From assembly GCA_020726505.1 (NCBI GenBank), contig JAHLEZ010000003.1, positions 4,154,001 through 4,218,000 of the forward strand: a stretch of DNA of 64,000 nucleotides, read 5' to 3'. The notes below the pieces were generated by a model. That model was not told the origin of the DNA and did no database searches. It was given only the letters and a program-made list of their open reading frames with translations. The number at the start of each line of letters is the position of its first letter. Within the stretch, counting starts at the first letter, position 1. This DNA comes from Leptodontidium sp. MPI-SDFR-AT-0119. Lineage: Eukaryota > Ascomycota > Leotiomycetes > Helotiales > Leptodontidiaceae. The position numbers and the translations under genes were made by a program. Shown in pieces: positions 35,280 through 46,322 of the stretch.

Positions 35280-35486
35280 TCAAAACCAACTAGTTTGTAG
35301 ACGAACCACACGACAATCAAGACATTTTCCTTCACATATCTGTTGACGGGGGGAAACACCAGGGCATTTCTCCGACCCAGCTGGATCTCCAGACTGACTT
35401 CTCAGGAACCCCTCGCAGCGGTCGATGTAAGTCTTTCCGGCGGTGAGGTGCCTGCACTGCCATTTGTTGGTATTTAAGTAGCACAT
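35280..35486 (-). CDS. Met-Cys small cysteine-rich protein
   Basis: A 68-residue frame from ATG at 35486. It starts MCYLNTNKWQCRHLTAGK and continues CEGFLRSQ, EKCPGVS, ICEGKCLDCR. Cys/His order and the early C-x-H match the neighbouring copies at 33.2, 34.6, 36.2, 36.6 and 42.4 kb. There is no hydrophobic N-terminus, so it is likely intracellular. The CxxC pair near the end suggests zinc binding. It appears intact, but it is short and a truncated copy cannot be excluded. Function unknown. Confidence 0.5.
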   Translation of the reverse strand: MCYLNTNKWQCRHLTAGKTYIDRCEGFLRSQSGDPAGSEKCPGVSPRQQICEGKCLDCRVVRLQTSWF

Positions 35487-36153
35487 GGTTGTCTTGGCTG
35501 AAATGCTTCTGGAGTGAGAGAATGGATTGAATTTGTCTCGTGGTGTGTTGATGCTGGGAGGATTGCGGCAAAGATGACTAAATTTAGTGGATAGTTTTAA
35601 ATGAGTAGCTGGATTGTTGTTTTTGATTTAATTGTCTTATTACGAGATACTGAACAGAATTGATTTGTCTAGTTGGCGTCATTGTTGAACAATTTGTCTT
35701 TGTTAATCTCTGGTTGTCAGAGCTATGATCTCAAAAGAGCTTTTGATAAGGGGACAATACCTTTTGTTGTCATGAAAGTATGGTACTGGAAAGTGCACTT
35801 ACCTGAAGCAGTGTCCGCAGTATTCTTGATAGCTCCTATTATCGTGATATAAGACTGGTTTTTTTTTAATTAAAAAAAACCTAAATGATATATTTGTATT
35901 TTATATTACTACGGTAAACCGATTTAAGTTACACTGACTTATGAGGTTAAAATAGGCCAAAGTATGCCTAGCTCGGCTCATCGCAAAATAGTGCAATGAA
36001 ATTTCTCTTTTTAAACGTACCGTCTTGAGAATACGGTACAACATATGTTACAAAACACTTACATACTGAGATAGTAATGCATCACACACAATATACTCTT
36101 TGGAACATTGGCCTGCAGTGCTTCATCCCCTTGTTCTCGGTAGGATGTTGTAA
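35487..36153. other. AT-rich spacer
   Basis: Very AT-rich, with T9 and A8 runs around 35860-35880. No gene supported. Such AT-rich islands between repeats are common where RIP has acted. Confidence 0.4.
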
Positions 36154-36399
36154 CTAGGTTCTCTTACCGGCCCCTAAAATGATCATGTTGCTAATTTTCC
36201 TTCCCTTTAACGGCTTCCAGAGTTGCCACCAGTGATTCCTGTATTTTAGCTCACATTTAGGACACAGCCATGGCCTGAAGATCGACTTAGTCGTCGGCGC
36301 CCATGGCCTATCAGTCGGACCAAAGAAGCTTCCACCAGCTGGTATGTCAAAAGATATACATCCGCAGAGATAAGTATATTCTGGTTTCACTCTGGACAT
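36154..36399 (-). CDS. Small cysteine-rich protein
   Basis: An 81-residue frame from the ATG at 36399 (MSRVKPEYTYLCGCISFD). A longer frame from 36519 adds 40 residues that look like leader. Marks are CGC near the N-terminus, a Gly/Pro-rich middle (GGSFFGPTDRPWAP) and LCPKCELKYRNHWW towards the end. The Tyr-x-Cys-x-Cys start and terminal CxxC relate it to the other family copies, although Met-Cys is absent. No signal peptide. Function unknown. Confidence 0.4.
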   Translation of the reverse strand: MSRVKPEYTYLCGCISFDIPAGGSFFGPTDRPWAPTTKSIFRPWLCPKCELKYRNHWWQLWKPLKGRKISNMIILGAGKRT

Positions 36400-36556
36400 G
36401 TTCCAACATTTGATTAAAAATGGAATTATGAGCGAAGTCACTTTAGGCAAGGAAATTCTTTGTTTTGATGTTCTGGAGCTTTGATGATCATGTGTATTTC
36501 TCCCCCTTGTTCTGACCAAATCAGACTTTCCAAATACAGTACTTCTTACTTAAAAC

Positions 36557-36850
36557 TTAAAAGTTTGTTCCAGGTGTGTTTTCTTTGACTTTTCTTTTTT
36601 TGATCAGTCTATTCCGACGTGGTTTACCTGCAAAAGGGGGAGGGTCGGGCTTTTTCCAGAAAGGAAAACAAAAGAAAACTACCCATCCAAACCTATCTTT
36701 TCGTTTGCAGTTAGGACATTTCCCATTTGACAGCGTAAAGCCGACACTGCGGTCTTCAAAAGCACAGAAGTTAGTCTCTCCGTTACCACAGTGCACTGTC
36801 TTTGGGAGGACGCACTTGCAGGTGTAGGAGGAAAACCCTGTGTGACACAT
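36557..36850 (-). CDS. Met-Cys small cysteine-rich protein with basic tail
   Basis: A 97-residue frame from ATG at 36850. MCHTGFSSYTCKCVLP is followed by HCGNGETNFCAFED, NGKCPNCKRKDRF, a Trp/Phe-rich hydrophobic patch (VVFFCFPFWKKP) and a strongly basic tail (KPRRNRLIKKRK). The C-x-C and CxxC pairs match the family pattern. The gene is 150 nt from the preceding copy and in the same orientation, so the two may be a tandem duplication. Function unknown. Confidence 0.5.
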   Translation of the reverse strand: MCHTGFSSYTCKCVLPKTVHCGNGETNFCAFEDRSVGFTLSNGKCPNCKRKDRFGWVVFFCFPFWKKPDPPPFAGKPRRNRLIKKRKVKENTPGTNF

Positions 36851-37857
36851 CTTGGGAATGTGTCAAATGCAGTCTGGGTCAGATCGAACATTCTCCGAAT
36901 TTTGATTGAATTTTGAGAATTTTGAGGATGAGAATAGTTAAAGTATCCAAAAACAATGAACAAAGATCGAGCGATTCTTTTTCCTTCCATTTAGGTAGTC
37001 TTTCAGTCCGGCATTGTTCTTGGCAAGGCTCACTGTTCGGTGAGATTGTTCTGGAACGAACCCTTGTTCTGGGTATTTGGACTATGAAAGGGCCTTCTAG
37101 TACACTAGGAATTAATTCTCAGTAAATCTCTTGCTGGAAACTCCATACAGTCGCTTACAAAATCGGCTTCCCCTCCACACTCGCTTAAAGATTCTGAGCC
37201 CCACCTACCAGAAGTGGCTGGCGGCAGTATCATGTGACCAGCAGGCGCCAAGCCCATGGAACAAACTCAGGGCTTCCACAATACTATAGAAGATTACAAG
37301 CCTGGTACAATCGCTTGCAAAATCGGCTTCCTCCACTTGCCAAAGATAATTTAGAGCTCCACCCCAACGAGGTGACAAGCAAGCGCTTGACTTACTGTTC
37401 TGGCACTGCTACCACTATGGTGTTTGACCAATATCCATTAATTGTTTGATGTCCAATCAATCGTATCCAATCAATCGTAAGATTCAAGGGGTAGTTGGTG
37501 ATAATGCTACGAAATATGTGCTGGGACTATGGGCGAGACGCCGCCGGCTATCTGAAGTACTGCAGATACCCTTGAAACGTCAGGAGGCTGAGCGGCTGAG
37601 CGGCTGACGAAACTGACCAAGCAGCTACCAGGCTTCCCTAATACAGCCATAGGATTGCCTAGCCGCCCAACGACTACAAGCTATTTAAAGGCCATAGCAA
37701 AACCAACATACGTGATAGTCAGTACATAAAGTTATCATATTTCTCTCAGTATCATCCCTCATTCTTCTATTCTTTCCTACAACCGTTCCATTACTTTCTT
37801 GTCTGCCCCTTTGCTATCGTTATTTTTTACCCGCTCTATTTCTAACTGCCGTATTTT
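36851..37857. other. Spacer with repeat copies upstream of the STAND-domain gene
   Basis: Holds the first two copies of the ~45-bp repeat (37146-37192 and 37306-37347). The rest has no supportable gene. The last 150 nt are CT-rich, as in a fungal promoter. Confidence 0.5.
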
Positions 37858-39435
37858 ATGATGGCAGAACCTATCGGTGTACTTTCGGGGGTGGCAGGGC
37901 TCGCTACTGTCGCTTTCCAAGCAGGTACAACCCTGTACAATAACGTCAAGAGCTACCAGTCGCATCAGCAGACCGTCCTAGATCTTCTGGAGGAGAATGG
38001 CGCATTAAATAGCGTCCTGCACTCGATCAACAAGACCATTACCTCATCGACTGCCCTAGACCTGTCGGCGTTAGAGTTTCCCCTCCAGCGATGCGGTCAG
38101 GTGTGTCAGGAGTTCAACGAAGAGATTGACAAACTTGCGTCGGTCTCTGGAGGGAAGCGCGGAAGACTCTTAAGCTGGGCGAAGCTTCGATATATGGGCG
38201 AAGATATCGATGGCTTTCGTCGACTATTGGCCGGGTATAAGATGATGATCAATATTGCCCTCGCTGACGCCACGCTGTAAGTACTGCTTCACCCGGAATT
38301 TACTGTGACGTTCCTGACATTTTTTCTTTTATTGGACAGGCAAAGGTCTACACTTACAGATGAGAGAATCGAGGGCTACGCTCAAATGATCCAGAGAGCT
38401 ACAGCAGGCTTCGAGGATCGGTTGGAGAGGATCGACGGCAGGCTCGAGACCCTGGTTCACCAGACGGTAGCACAGAGTGGACCGGACGCAGCAAAAGCAG
38501 CAGCCGAGGTTCACAGGATACAGGAAGAGCGAGCGAGCACCGAGAAGTATGTGGAGATCTGCACGCAGCTCCTGGAATACATCAATCAGCTTCGATTAGC
38601 AGCGCGCCGTCGCCCTACCTCGAGCACAGCGAATGAGACAGATCTTGCGCCAGAAAGAATTGCCAACGAAGGGTTGGATGAGTGCGCAGAGAGCATTTCA
38701 CGAATGGCTAGTAAATTAGCAAGCCACGAAAAGAATCTCTTCAACCGACTAGTACAGGCGATGAAGGGCTCGGGCACATCTACGAGGGATGAAGTGGAAA
38801 TCGCGAGACTCAGGAGCGAATGGGAGTCCACACGCACTCAAATGGAAATATTGACAAAGGCAGGACGGAAATTAGAGGAAACCGTCAGCGTCTTCCAAAA
38901 CCGCGCAACGGGCAATGCAATTCAGGTGATGTTTTCGGCAAACGGAATACCAATGCGCGGCACAAATGAAGGCACGGGAGAATGGGTCAGGCAGGCTGGT
39001 GGCCATATGAGCAACGAGACGATTCAGCAGGTGATGCGGGACATGCTAAAAATGACATTAGCTTCATGCGAGGTTGAGAAAGCAAAGAGGAGTGAAAAGA
39101 AGGCTGCAGCAGGAAAGGATAGGGATGAGGAGAGTAGCGAAGATTCTCACTATGAGAAACTCTACGGAGAGGGACATACGCTTCCTTGCGAGTCGCCAAC
39201 AGGATCAATAACCGCGGAATTGAGATTACAGTAAAAGCTGTGATACTAGTCTGATAACAAATTGAAGGGATATAATGTATGATGTATTCTAAAACGTCCA
39301 AGTTCATTCTGTCGTCGTTGTGATGTGCTTGGTACTTGCTGGTCACATGGTTACTCGATCAGCATGTGCCCTCAAAGTAGGCGCTACATATCTTTTAGCG
39401 AGTGTGGAGGGAAGCCGATTTTGAAAGCGACTGTA
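37146..39435. mobile_element. Segment bounded by ~46-bp inverted repeats
   Basis: The string at 37146-37192 recurs inverted at 39390-39435 with two substitutions and one indel over 46 bp (core CAAAATCGGCTTCCC...TCCACACTCGCT). A third, more diverged copy lies in direct orientation at 37306-37347. The repeats enclose the STAND N-terminal-domain gene and no transposase. A non-autonomous or captured-gene element is one reading; a leftover of local duplication is another. I could not find a convincing target-site duplication. Confidence 0.45.
37858..39234 (+). CDS. Fungal STAND N-terminal-domain protein with coiled coil
   Basis: Two exons, 37858-38276 and 38340-39234, with a 63-nt intron (GTAAGT...CAG), giving 437 residues. 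The next codon is also ATG, and either may be used. Residues 1-140 (MAEPIGVLSGVAGLATVAF, then YQSHQQTVLDLLEENGAL) match the helical fungal N-terminal domain of STAND/NLR-like proteins (azaphilone-cluster protein L type, PF17111). In signalling STANDs this part precedes an NTPase and repeats. Here no P-loop or repeats follow. Instead there are long amphipathic helices (EERASTEKYVEICTQLLEY, EIARLRSEWESTRTQMEI), so it is a stand-alone adaptor-like form. It is placed inside an inverted-repeat segment and next to a HET gene. A role in nonself recognition is possible but unproven. Confidence 0.8.
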
Positions 39436-39826
39436 CGTTGGCATATGTCAGAGTTGGGATGAGGGTTGTTGTGTTTACTTCAAATACTGCCGCCACTGCT
39501 GGTCCTTTGCCAATTTAATGAATGTACCGGCATCCACATGTAGAAGCATCAGCCAAACTAATTTCTCTTTCTGAAAATAAGCCTCCGTTAAAAGAGTGTC
39601 TTTGACTGTCAGGAAATACGTTTGAAGCAATCGTTATTGGGAGCATCCTCAGCTCCCAAAAACAAGTTTATGAATTTCATGGGAGCGGAGATATTAATCA
39701 CAAATTTATTTGCAAGTGAAGTAATGTCTGACTAATCAGTGCCGAGAACTGGAGGGATGGTTACACAAGGTGTCAGCGATTCCAGCCGATCCTGGTGCTC
39801 TTGCCCCGAACCATCCAGACATCGGA
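39436..39826. other. Intergenic region
   Basis: Upstream of the HET gene. An ATG at 39757 is in another frame from the HET exon and could belong to a missed first exon. Confidence 0.4.
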
Positions 39827-42232
39827 ATGTCACCAAATCCAAGAAGACGTCTTGAAAGTATGGATTATCCATGTGAAACCACATTCAAGGCATTGATCAA
39901 GCCAATACCAGCGAAGATCAGCCTAGCAAACATCTCAGATCACACAGCAAGCCGAACATGCGAGGCCTGCTCCCAAATCGTCCCTGATCGTAAGAAACTG
40001 AACAAGTGGGGGACATCTATCAAATGCGACTATGAGCGGGTCGACTTGTATCCTGAATTTCCCGGTCTCAAAGCTTCAGCTAAAGGTGGTTGCAATTTCT
40101 GTAGACTTATTAGGAAAAGCATTCGTGCTGCATGGGCGGTTCGTCCGATGGACGAGGCAGGTCTTGGCACCCTGAGAGAGGACGATGGATTATGGGACGA
40201 CTTATTTGCAGAAACATGGGATCAGAAGGTCAAGATATATCAACCTACCTTTTTCGTCGAGGGTACGGCGCAGCAGAGCAGCGGTCAGTCAGATGTAGAG
40301 GCCGACAAATCGATTGTGACAGCGCTGAACCTCGAATTCGGCCCAGAGAACACGACAGTATCCCATGATAACCCAAGGCGATATGATAGAATCAGTCAGA
40401 TCATCAGCTTCAAGGCATTTGATTCGCAAGGTCAGTAATAGGTTCAAAGATCAAACTACGCTTAGTGTCTCGCTAAGTTTGGAAGACTTTCAAAAATTGG
40501 ATCAAGGGTTTCGACGAAGACTTCCTAGTGCTCAGACCTTGAGTCCATCGAATCTGGAACTCGTTAATAACTGGATTCAAGAGTGCAAGAGTAGTCACGA
40601 TAAATGCAGGCTTGAAGATACGACATGGTTTCCGAGCAGACTTCTAGACGTTGGGCAGCGTGATGGAAGTCAACTTCCACGTTTGATCGAAACGACCGAG
40701 CCTGATGTATTGGGGCCGTACGCAGCATTGAGCCATATGTGGGGGAGACAGATACCACTCCGAACACTTCAAGGGAATTACGAAGAGATGAAACTGGCTA
40801 TTCCGATGTGGAAATTGTCAAAGAACTTTGCACAAGCAGTTATCGCTACTCGAGAACTGAAGTTGCGCTACTTGTGGATTGACTCTCTGTGTATTATACA
40901 AGATCTACCATCAGACTGGAACAAAGAAGCAGCTACTATGCACAAAGTCTATAGTCATGCTGAGGTAACTATCGTAGCGTGAGTAGCTCTGTCTGGTTCT
41001 CACCTCTTATACCGCTACTGACGGCTGCTAGCACATCAGCAACGTCCACCCATGATGGATTCCTCCAACGTAATATCTCGACTATCCCAGCCACGAAGGT
41101 TTCGTACATTATCGATGGTGCTCCAGCCACCCAAGAAGGCAACTTGATCCTCGTGCCTCAGGACGATGTGGAATCTGGACTGTGGTTTGGGGACGTTGAA
41201 GGGAGCGCTTGGAATACAAGAGGCTGGACTATGCAAGAACGTAGTCTTTCTACAAGATCGCTACACTTCTGCAAAAATAAATTTTACTTCGAGTGTCGAA
41301 GCTGTCGACTGTCAGAAGAGGGCGAGCCACTTCCTTCACTTCCTCAATTCGAGCTGTGGCCTCGGCACCAAGACTCCAGTTTGGTGTTGCAATCTGCCCC
41401 CGCTTCCACCAATTCAAGCCAGAAGCAGCTTTATGACCGTTGGACGGGTACTGTGGTGCGATACTGCAGGAGATATCTGACCAAGGACTTCGACAAACTC
41501 CTCGCAATTAAAAGCGTCGCAGCAGAAATGTCCCCAAGAATCGACGACACATACCTCGCATTTGCTGGCATGTGGAAAAAGAACCTACATTTCGATCTTC
41601 TGTGGCGAGCACTTCGAGACTTGTCAAAACCCGAAAAGTATCGCGCTCCATCGTGGTCCTGGGCATCTCTCGACGGACCTCTCAACTGGGCGAATGACGT
41701 TTTAAATCTGCATCGAAACCATCCGGCACTAGAGCGACTTTCCTTCGATATACGTGATTTGGGAGAATCAGGAACTGGAGTTGATCAGCCTTTCTTGAAA
41801 CTTAGAGCATTACTTGTGCCCGTCGCTTTCATTACCGAATGCGATCATGATGATCGATGGCTTTACGGGTCCCGAATCTTGCCTTATGATATTTTTGTCC
41901 GAGATCATGTCGCTGAAGGAGGCGAGGAAGATGTATCTCTGCTGCGCGACGATGTTCTCGGTAAAGATGGCAAAAGAGTAATCAAAATTGCTGAAGCACA
42001 GCTGGACATGGACGACAAAGATCTCCTGACGAAATCACAACGAAAGCTGTTCTATCTACACATTCAACATGCTTGTCGATCCACCGGTCTGATATTGGAA
42101 CAGGAAGAAGAAAACATTGAATTGTGGAAAAGAGTGGGAGTTGCATCAATCTTTGGAAAGGAAGAATATAGCTTGTTCTTTCCAGAATTCTTTGAAAGGG
42201 ACTTAGCCTGTCAAGAAGTCACCATAATATGA
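39827..42232 (+). CDS. HET-domain (heterokaryon incompatibility) protein
   Basis: Three exons: 39827-40430, 40486-40978 and 41032-42232, giving 765 residues. The 55-nt first intron was chosen because GTCAGT...GAAG restores SFKAFDSQ to FQKLDQGFRRRLPSA. The start is uncertain; the frame is open upstream to about 39770 without an ATG, and a first exon may be missing. An N-terminal Cys-rich stretch (TCEACSQIVPD, GCNFCRLIRKS) precedes the HET domain at about residues 290-460. Its three hallmark blocks are YAALSHMWG, LRYLWIDSLCIIQD and RGWTMQERSLSTRSLHF. HET proteins trigger growth arrest or cell death when incompatible fungal cells fuse. The long C-terminal half (YRAPSWSWASLDG) is also typical. 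It lies beside the STAND-domain gene, in an accessory setting. Confidence 0.87.
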
Positions 42233-42447
42233 GGGTGTGCTTGTTTGACAATAGGGTTGCGGGTATACCTTGCATCAGGTTGCGATTGAAATTTGGTATC
42301 AGGATACAGCATGGAAGGGCACAGGAAGAGAGGATTTGATTGCCTGGGAGATAGCACTCGAATCCGAACAGGAAAAACATTTGAATGGGGAGGTATATCA
42401 TTATAAAATTGTAATTGATTAAGGCCTTTGCCTCTAAGCTCGGAATT

Positions 42448-42717
42448 CTAGTTACGCCATGACGCAACTCTCTTGTCAAAGGCTTGCTTCAGAAGTGCCC
42501 AAGGAAGGCGAAGCCTACGTAGAATACGCTTGTATGCCTTTGGTGGAGGCTGATGGGTTGGACATGCATTCTTGTAGTGGCGAGGCGCACACTGTTTGAA
42601 ATCAAGGCACCTTCTGGGTTTGAAGTAGTAACCCATACCCGGGTACCTATCACAGTGCGTAATTGGCTCTAAGATACATCCGCAACCTCTGTAGTTGACA
42701 ACCTCGGCAATACACAT
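42448..42717 (-). CDS. Met-Cys small cysteine-rich protein
   Basis: An 89-residue frame from ATG at 42717. MCIAEVVNYRGCGCILEP, then HCDRYPGMGYYF, RRCLDFKQCAPRHYKNAC, and a basic Pro/Arg-rich tail (PPPKAYKRILRRLRLP). Early Cys-x-Cys after Tyr and later spaced Cys match the copies at 33-37 kb, which lie 6-9 kb away across the STAND and HET genes. No stop damage is seen. It sits just past the HET gene, in convergent orientation. Function unknown. Confidence 0.5.
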   Translation of the reverse strand: MCIAEVVNYRGCGCILEPITHCDRYPGMGYYFKPRRCLDFKQCAPRHYKNACPTHQPPPKAYKRILRRLRLPWALLKQAFDKRVASWRN

Positions 42718-42988
42718 GCTTCTGGAAATAGTTTCTTTAAAAGCGTACAAAGAGAGGGTGGAGGCATAGATATATGCTGCTTATACGTTGGATTCATCGG
42801 ATTGTTCCATGAGTTTCAAGTAACACGAAAATAGATTGACCAGACAGATGAACCAAGGGCATTGTACTTTCGACATCATACCTTGTCTGCACAAATCCCT
42901 TGTTCTGTTATCTCCCTTCCTGATCCATGTCTCATCTTTGTTTCTTAGCGAAATCTATCGATCAGATTCATAGTTCCATTTTCGAAGC

Positions 42989-45160
42989 AGATTCAAATTA
43001 TCCAGGATTTGGAGATCAAGCATGCCAGACAGAGGGCAGAGCTTCGAGCGAAACAAAAAGCTGAATTGACACGTAGAAAGCGTGAGAGTAAAGCAAAATT
43101 AAAATCGGTATCAGATTTGAGTCGTGGGAAGAAACGACAACAAGAAAGTGACGCTCTGCCGTTAGATTTGCAACTGCCTACATCTGTCTATATGAATGGG
43201 GGTAATGGTAGCTGGCTACTGCATGCAGGGAGGCAATCTACTTCTTCTCTAGCAATCTAAGATGAAGAAATTGATGACGATGTGTTCATTTTTTCATCTA
43301 TCAAAAGGATCAGATGTCAACTTGAAGAGGGGGGCAGTCAAATAAAACCCCCAACTGCAGTTCCAAGCGAACCAAAACCACCACCAATGCTGGAAGAATT
43401 CCCAATTGCAGAGCCAACAACAAACGATGCAGATGAACCAGGTCAGTTACTAGTTCACGATGGTTTACCTCGATCCGAGCTAGTCCATAACTCATTTGAC
43501 TAGCACTAGTTTCAACCATCTCTGCCATGTCTGGGTCACAAAAACCCCCAGACCCCCTCAAGAAGGACCTCATCTCTCTTTCTACCACCTCATCCATCGC
43601 AGCAGTCTGAGAATGCAGGATCTGGAAGCCCTTTAGGCCCGTCAGATATTCAGACCGTGATCAAGTCAGAGCTTGAGGAATCAGACGTGCCATATCTTGA
43701 AATTGGCAATCTACACCCTGAATCTTCCAAAAGAGACTCTCCAGTTCCTCCAATGTCTTCGACTCCCCCCAGGTCTCCAACCCGGCCAGATTCCAGTGAT
43801 GAGCAGCTTCTTTCCAGAAGTTGCCCGATTCCATTGACAAGTGTTCTACCTCGTCACACGTCGCCGGCGATCCAAACTTCAAACGGGGCGTTTCCACCAC
43901 CCGGAGTTCCGAATTCGCCTATTGGCTCTCCAACAGATTTCTCAAAACCTCCTCCCACCACCAAGCGTACCAGCCGCACGTATACCACTACCCCAAAAAG
44001 AGTTGCTCGGTAAGCCAAAGTCATTGTCGAAAGTACCAGTACAGCCAGCTCCCAAACAAGCACCGAACAAGCCGGACTCATTACCAAAAGTTGTCACAGC
44101 CGGCATGCCGCCACCACCACCACAGCGAAGCTCCATGGATATAGACTCGTCCCACAGGTTGTGAACTGCAAGCACGCCTCAAGTATCTCTCCAGACAATG
44201 AGGATGCCACAAGGCTCACCAAAATTACGAAACTCTTCCATGCCGCTGCTGCGCAAACCAGCTACAGATCCAATTTCATCTCCAATGGAAGAAAATCCAT
44301 CCAAGCCGCTACCTAGCCAAGTTCCTACAGAGCCTGCCCCCGTGTCAGAAGCTCCCTGCAGGTCTATGGCACAACCTCGCCCAGTTGCACAGGCTTCTTC
44401 GCCTCGAGGCCAACCAGATCCAAGTATCTCGAACTGTCTACCACCAAGTACCGGTCGGAAAGCACCAGTTGCACCCATAATAACAAGTCCCAAGACCAAC
44501 CCGATTCCAATCAGAGGAAACGTCTCTCATTCAACTTCCATAATGGAACAACCGGGGATCAATGCTCCCACATTTACCATTCGGGGTGCGGCCACTGCAA
44601 TACTTTTACCCATACCCTCAAATCAGAAGCAACCAACTCCAGTGACAACAAAGCAGCCATCCACCCAAGGCGCACCGACCGGACCCCTTTTTCCATCAGT
44701 CACACCGAAAGGGCGGCCATCAAAATCCAATTCCGGACCCAGCGCACCACCGGAATTCATATCGGCAACAAAGAAGTCATCAGATTATACCCAGCTCAAG
44801 AATCTTCCTGAAAATGCTACCGAAGTAGCAAGGAGAATTTCAGAGCTACCAACTCTACGACCTCTCCGCATCAGCCCCAAGAAGAGACTTGTCGGACTGG
44901 ACAGAGGGGAGGCAGCTTTGGAGGCAGCACTTGGGCAATTGAGAGGCGAGACCCCCTCCAACCCCTGCGGCCGTTGTACTCGTGGAAAGGGGAAAGGCCC
45001 TTTTCAAAATTGCATTGTGGCATCACCGTTCAGGGCCCGGGTCTGGGTTGTGCCTCTCTTCAAGCAACGCCTAGTCTCCTCTGTAGTAGATACCATCACA
45101 GAAGCATCGCTTTCTGACGACCTCTTCAGTTATGGAATACCCAATATCCTTCTCAGTTGA
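42989..45160 (+). pseudogene. Decayed Pro-rich gene with DUF3716-like motif
   Basis: Frame 1 reads codon-like from about 42989 to 44000: basic helix RQRAELRAKQKAELTRRKR, then Pro/Ser-rich sequence. It is interrupted by TAA (43258) and TAG (43501, 43507). The frame then shifts (about 43990-44000, at an A5 run) into frame 2, which continues Pro-rich past a TGA (about 44161) to TAG-free sequence ending at 45160. Near the end, CGRCTRGKGKGPFQNC closely resembles the start of the Cys-rich DUF3716 domain of fungal proteins. The expected second Cys pair is lost. All stops could arise by C-to-T changes (CAA, CAG, CGA). I read it as one gene, lost by point mutation plus a frameshift. Original function unknown. 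Confidence 0.5.
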
Positions 45161-45891
45161 TTCTCTTGCTGAAACATCGTCGCAGATCCCATCTTCTCCT
45201 CAAAAGTTCCGCCTCTTCGAGTTTCATATCTTTCAAGTTCTCTTCGGTGCCCTCCCATCGTGCCCTCCTATCCAACTTTCCCAATTGAAGACACCATAGA
45301 ACGCTATTGCAGTAGTCGTTTCTCACTCCCTTGTAGAGAAACGCCCTTTGGACTTCTTCTATCTCCTCTCGAACCCTTGTCTGGTCTTCCAATCTTTGAC
45401 ATATGACCCTCTCGATCTCGAACATTCGATCCAGCTGCTCCGAGTCATCCACCTTATTTGTGTAGCCGAGGATCCGTTTGCCCGTAACAGCCACCCTCGC
45501 ATTGTCTTACTATCTAAACAAACCTATCACCTTTCTCTACTCTTGACATGTAAGGCCTTCCCTTTTACTTCCTATCCCTGACTCGAATGGTTGCGATGTA
45601 CGCACCGGCACAATTGTCGCTTGGCAGGAGGAAGTCGTTTATAGAGTCGATGTTGTGTGCAGTGTCATAGCCAATGGTATTCTGAATGATCGACCGCAGT
45701 ACTGGTTTGCCAATGGTGTGAAGAAGCTCGATTGCGTGCCTTGGTCCGTCCGGTTTCGAATCCAAGACCATCTTCTTGTACATTACCATCAGCCCTTTCC
45801 TTGTCACATTGTCTTCACCCGGTACGCGATCTATTGCTTGTTCGGATCCAGCCCTACTCCACTTATACAGCTTCTCGCCCAAGTCATTCAT
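45153..45891 (-). CDS. Hypothetical charged protein
   Basis: Proposed exons 45891-45569 and 45495-45153 with a 73-nt intron (GTAAAA...GAG), giving 221 residues. MNDLGEKLYKWSRAG starts the first part, which ends with ATIRVRDRK. The second continues VAVTGKRILGYTNK into a coiled-coil-like EIERVICQRLEDQ, REEIEEVQRAFL. The acceptor is weak, and the two frames could also be separate remnants. Its 3' end overlaps that of the DUF3716-like pseudogene by 8 nt, tail to tail. No family, signal or membrane segment recognised. Confidence 0.4.
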
Positions 45892-45991
45892 ACTGCCGGT
45901 TTCGAGTATATCCAGCAGAACGAGCCGACGTTTGCTGGCGACGGGGGCCTCTCAACACTTGCTGAACTGCTTCGAATTGCGCCTGTCGCTG

Positions 45992-46322
45992 CGCCTGTAG
46001 TCCAGCACGCGCAAATCAAGAAGCAGAATGCTCGTACACTCGAATCCACCCCAGACCTCATCTCTCAGCTCAAACGGGACATCGCGGCTGCCAGGAAGGA
46101 AGCAAACACACAGTCCAGTCTGAAGGAGGAGGTAAATCAGTGCTCACCAAACTACTCACTCAGCTCGATACATTGGAGCGAGAGAAGGAGGCTGCTGATG
46201 CCCTGGCGAAGAAGCATGAAGCAGATGCCAAAGAGGTCCGACAGACGGTGGAGACGCTGAATACCCGAGTAGCAGCCTTCGAAAGCGAAGCAACATGCCA
46301 CAATCATAATGCCACGGTGTGA
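45992..46322 (+). pseudogene. Coiled-coil gene fragment
   Basis: A coding-like frame (ARTLESTPDLISQLKRDIAA, ARKEANTQSSLKEEV) continues in another frame as LDTLEREKEAADALAKK and ADAKEVRQTVETLNTRV. A 32-nt intron (GTAAAT...CAG at 46132-46163) would join them but is unusually short; otherwise it is a frameshift. Heptad-rich, like the following fragment, and probably part of the same decayed coiled-coil family. Confidence 0.35.

Noticed and set aside
39757..39769. ATG at 39757 as the HET start
   Set aside because: It is out of frame with the HET exon. It could only serve through an extra intron that I cannot support.
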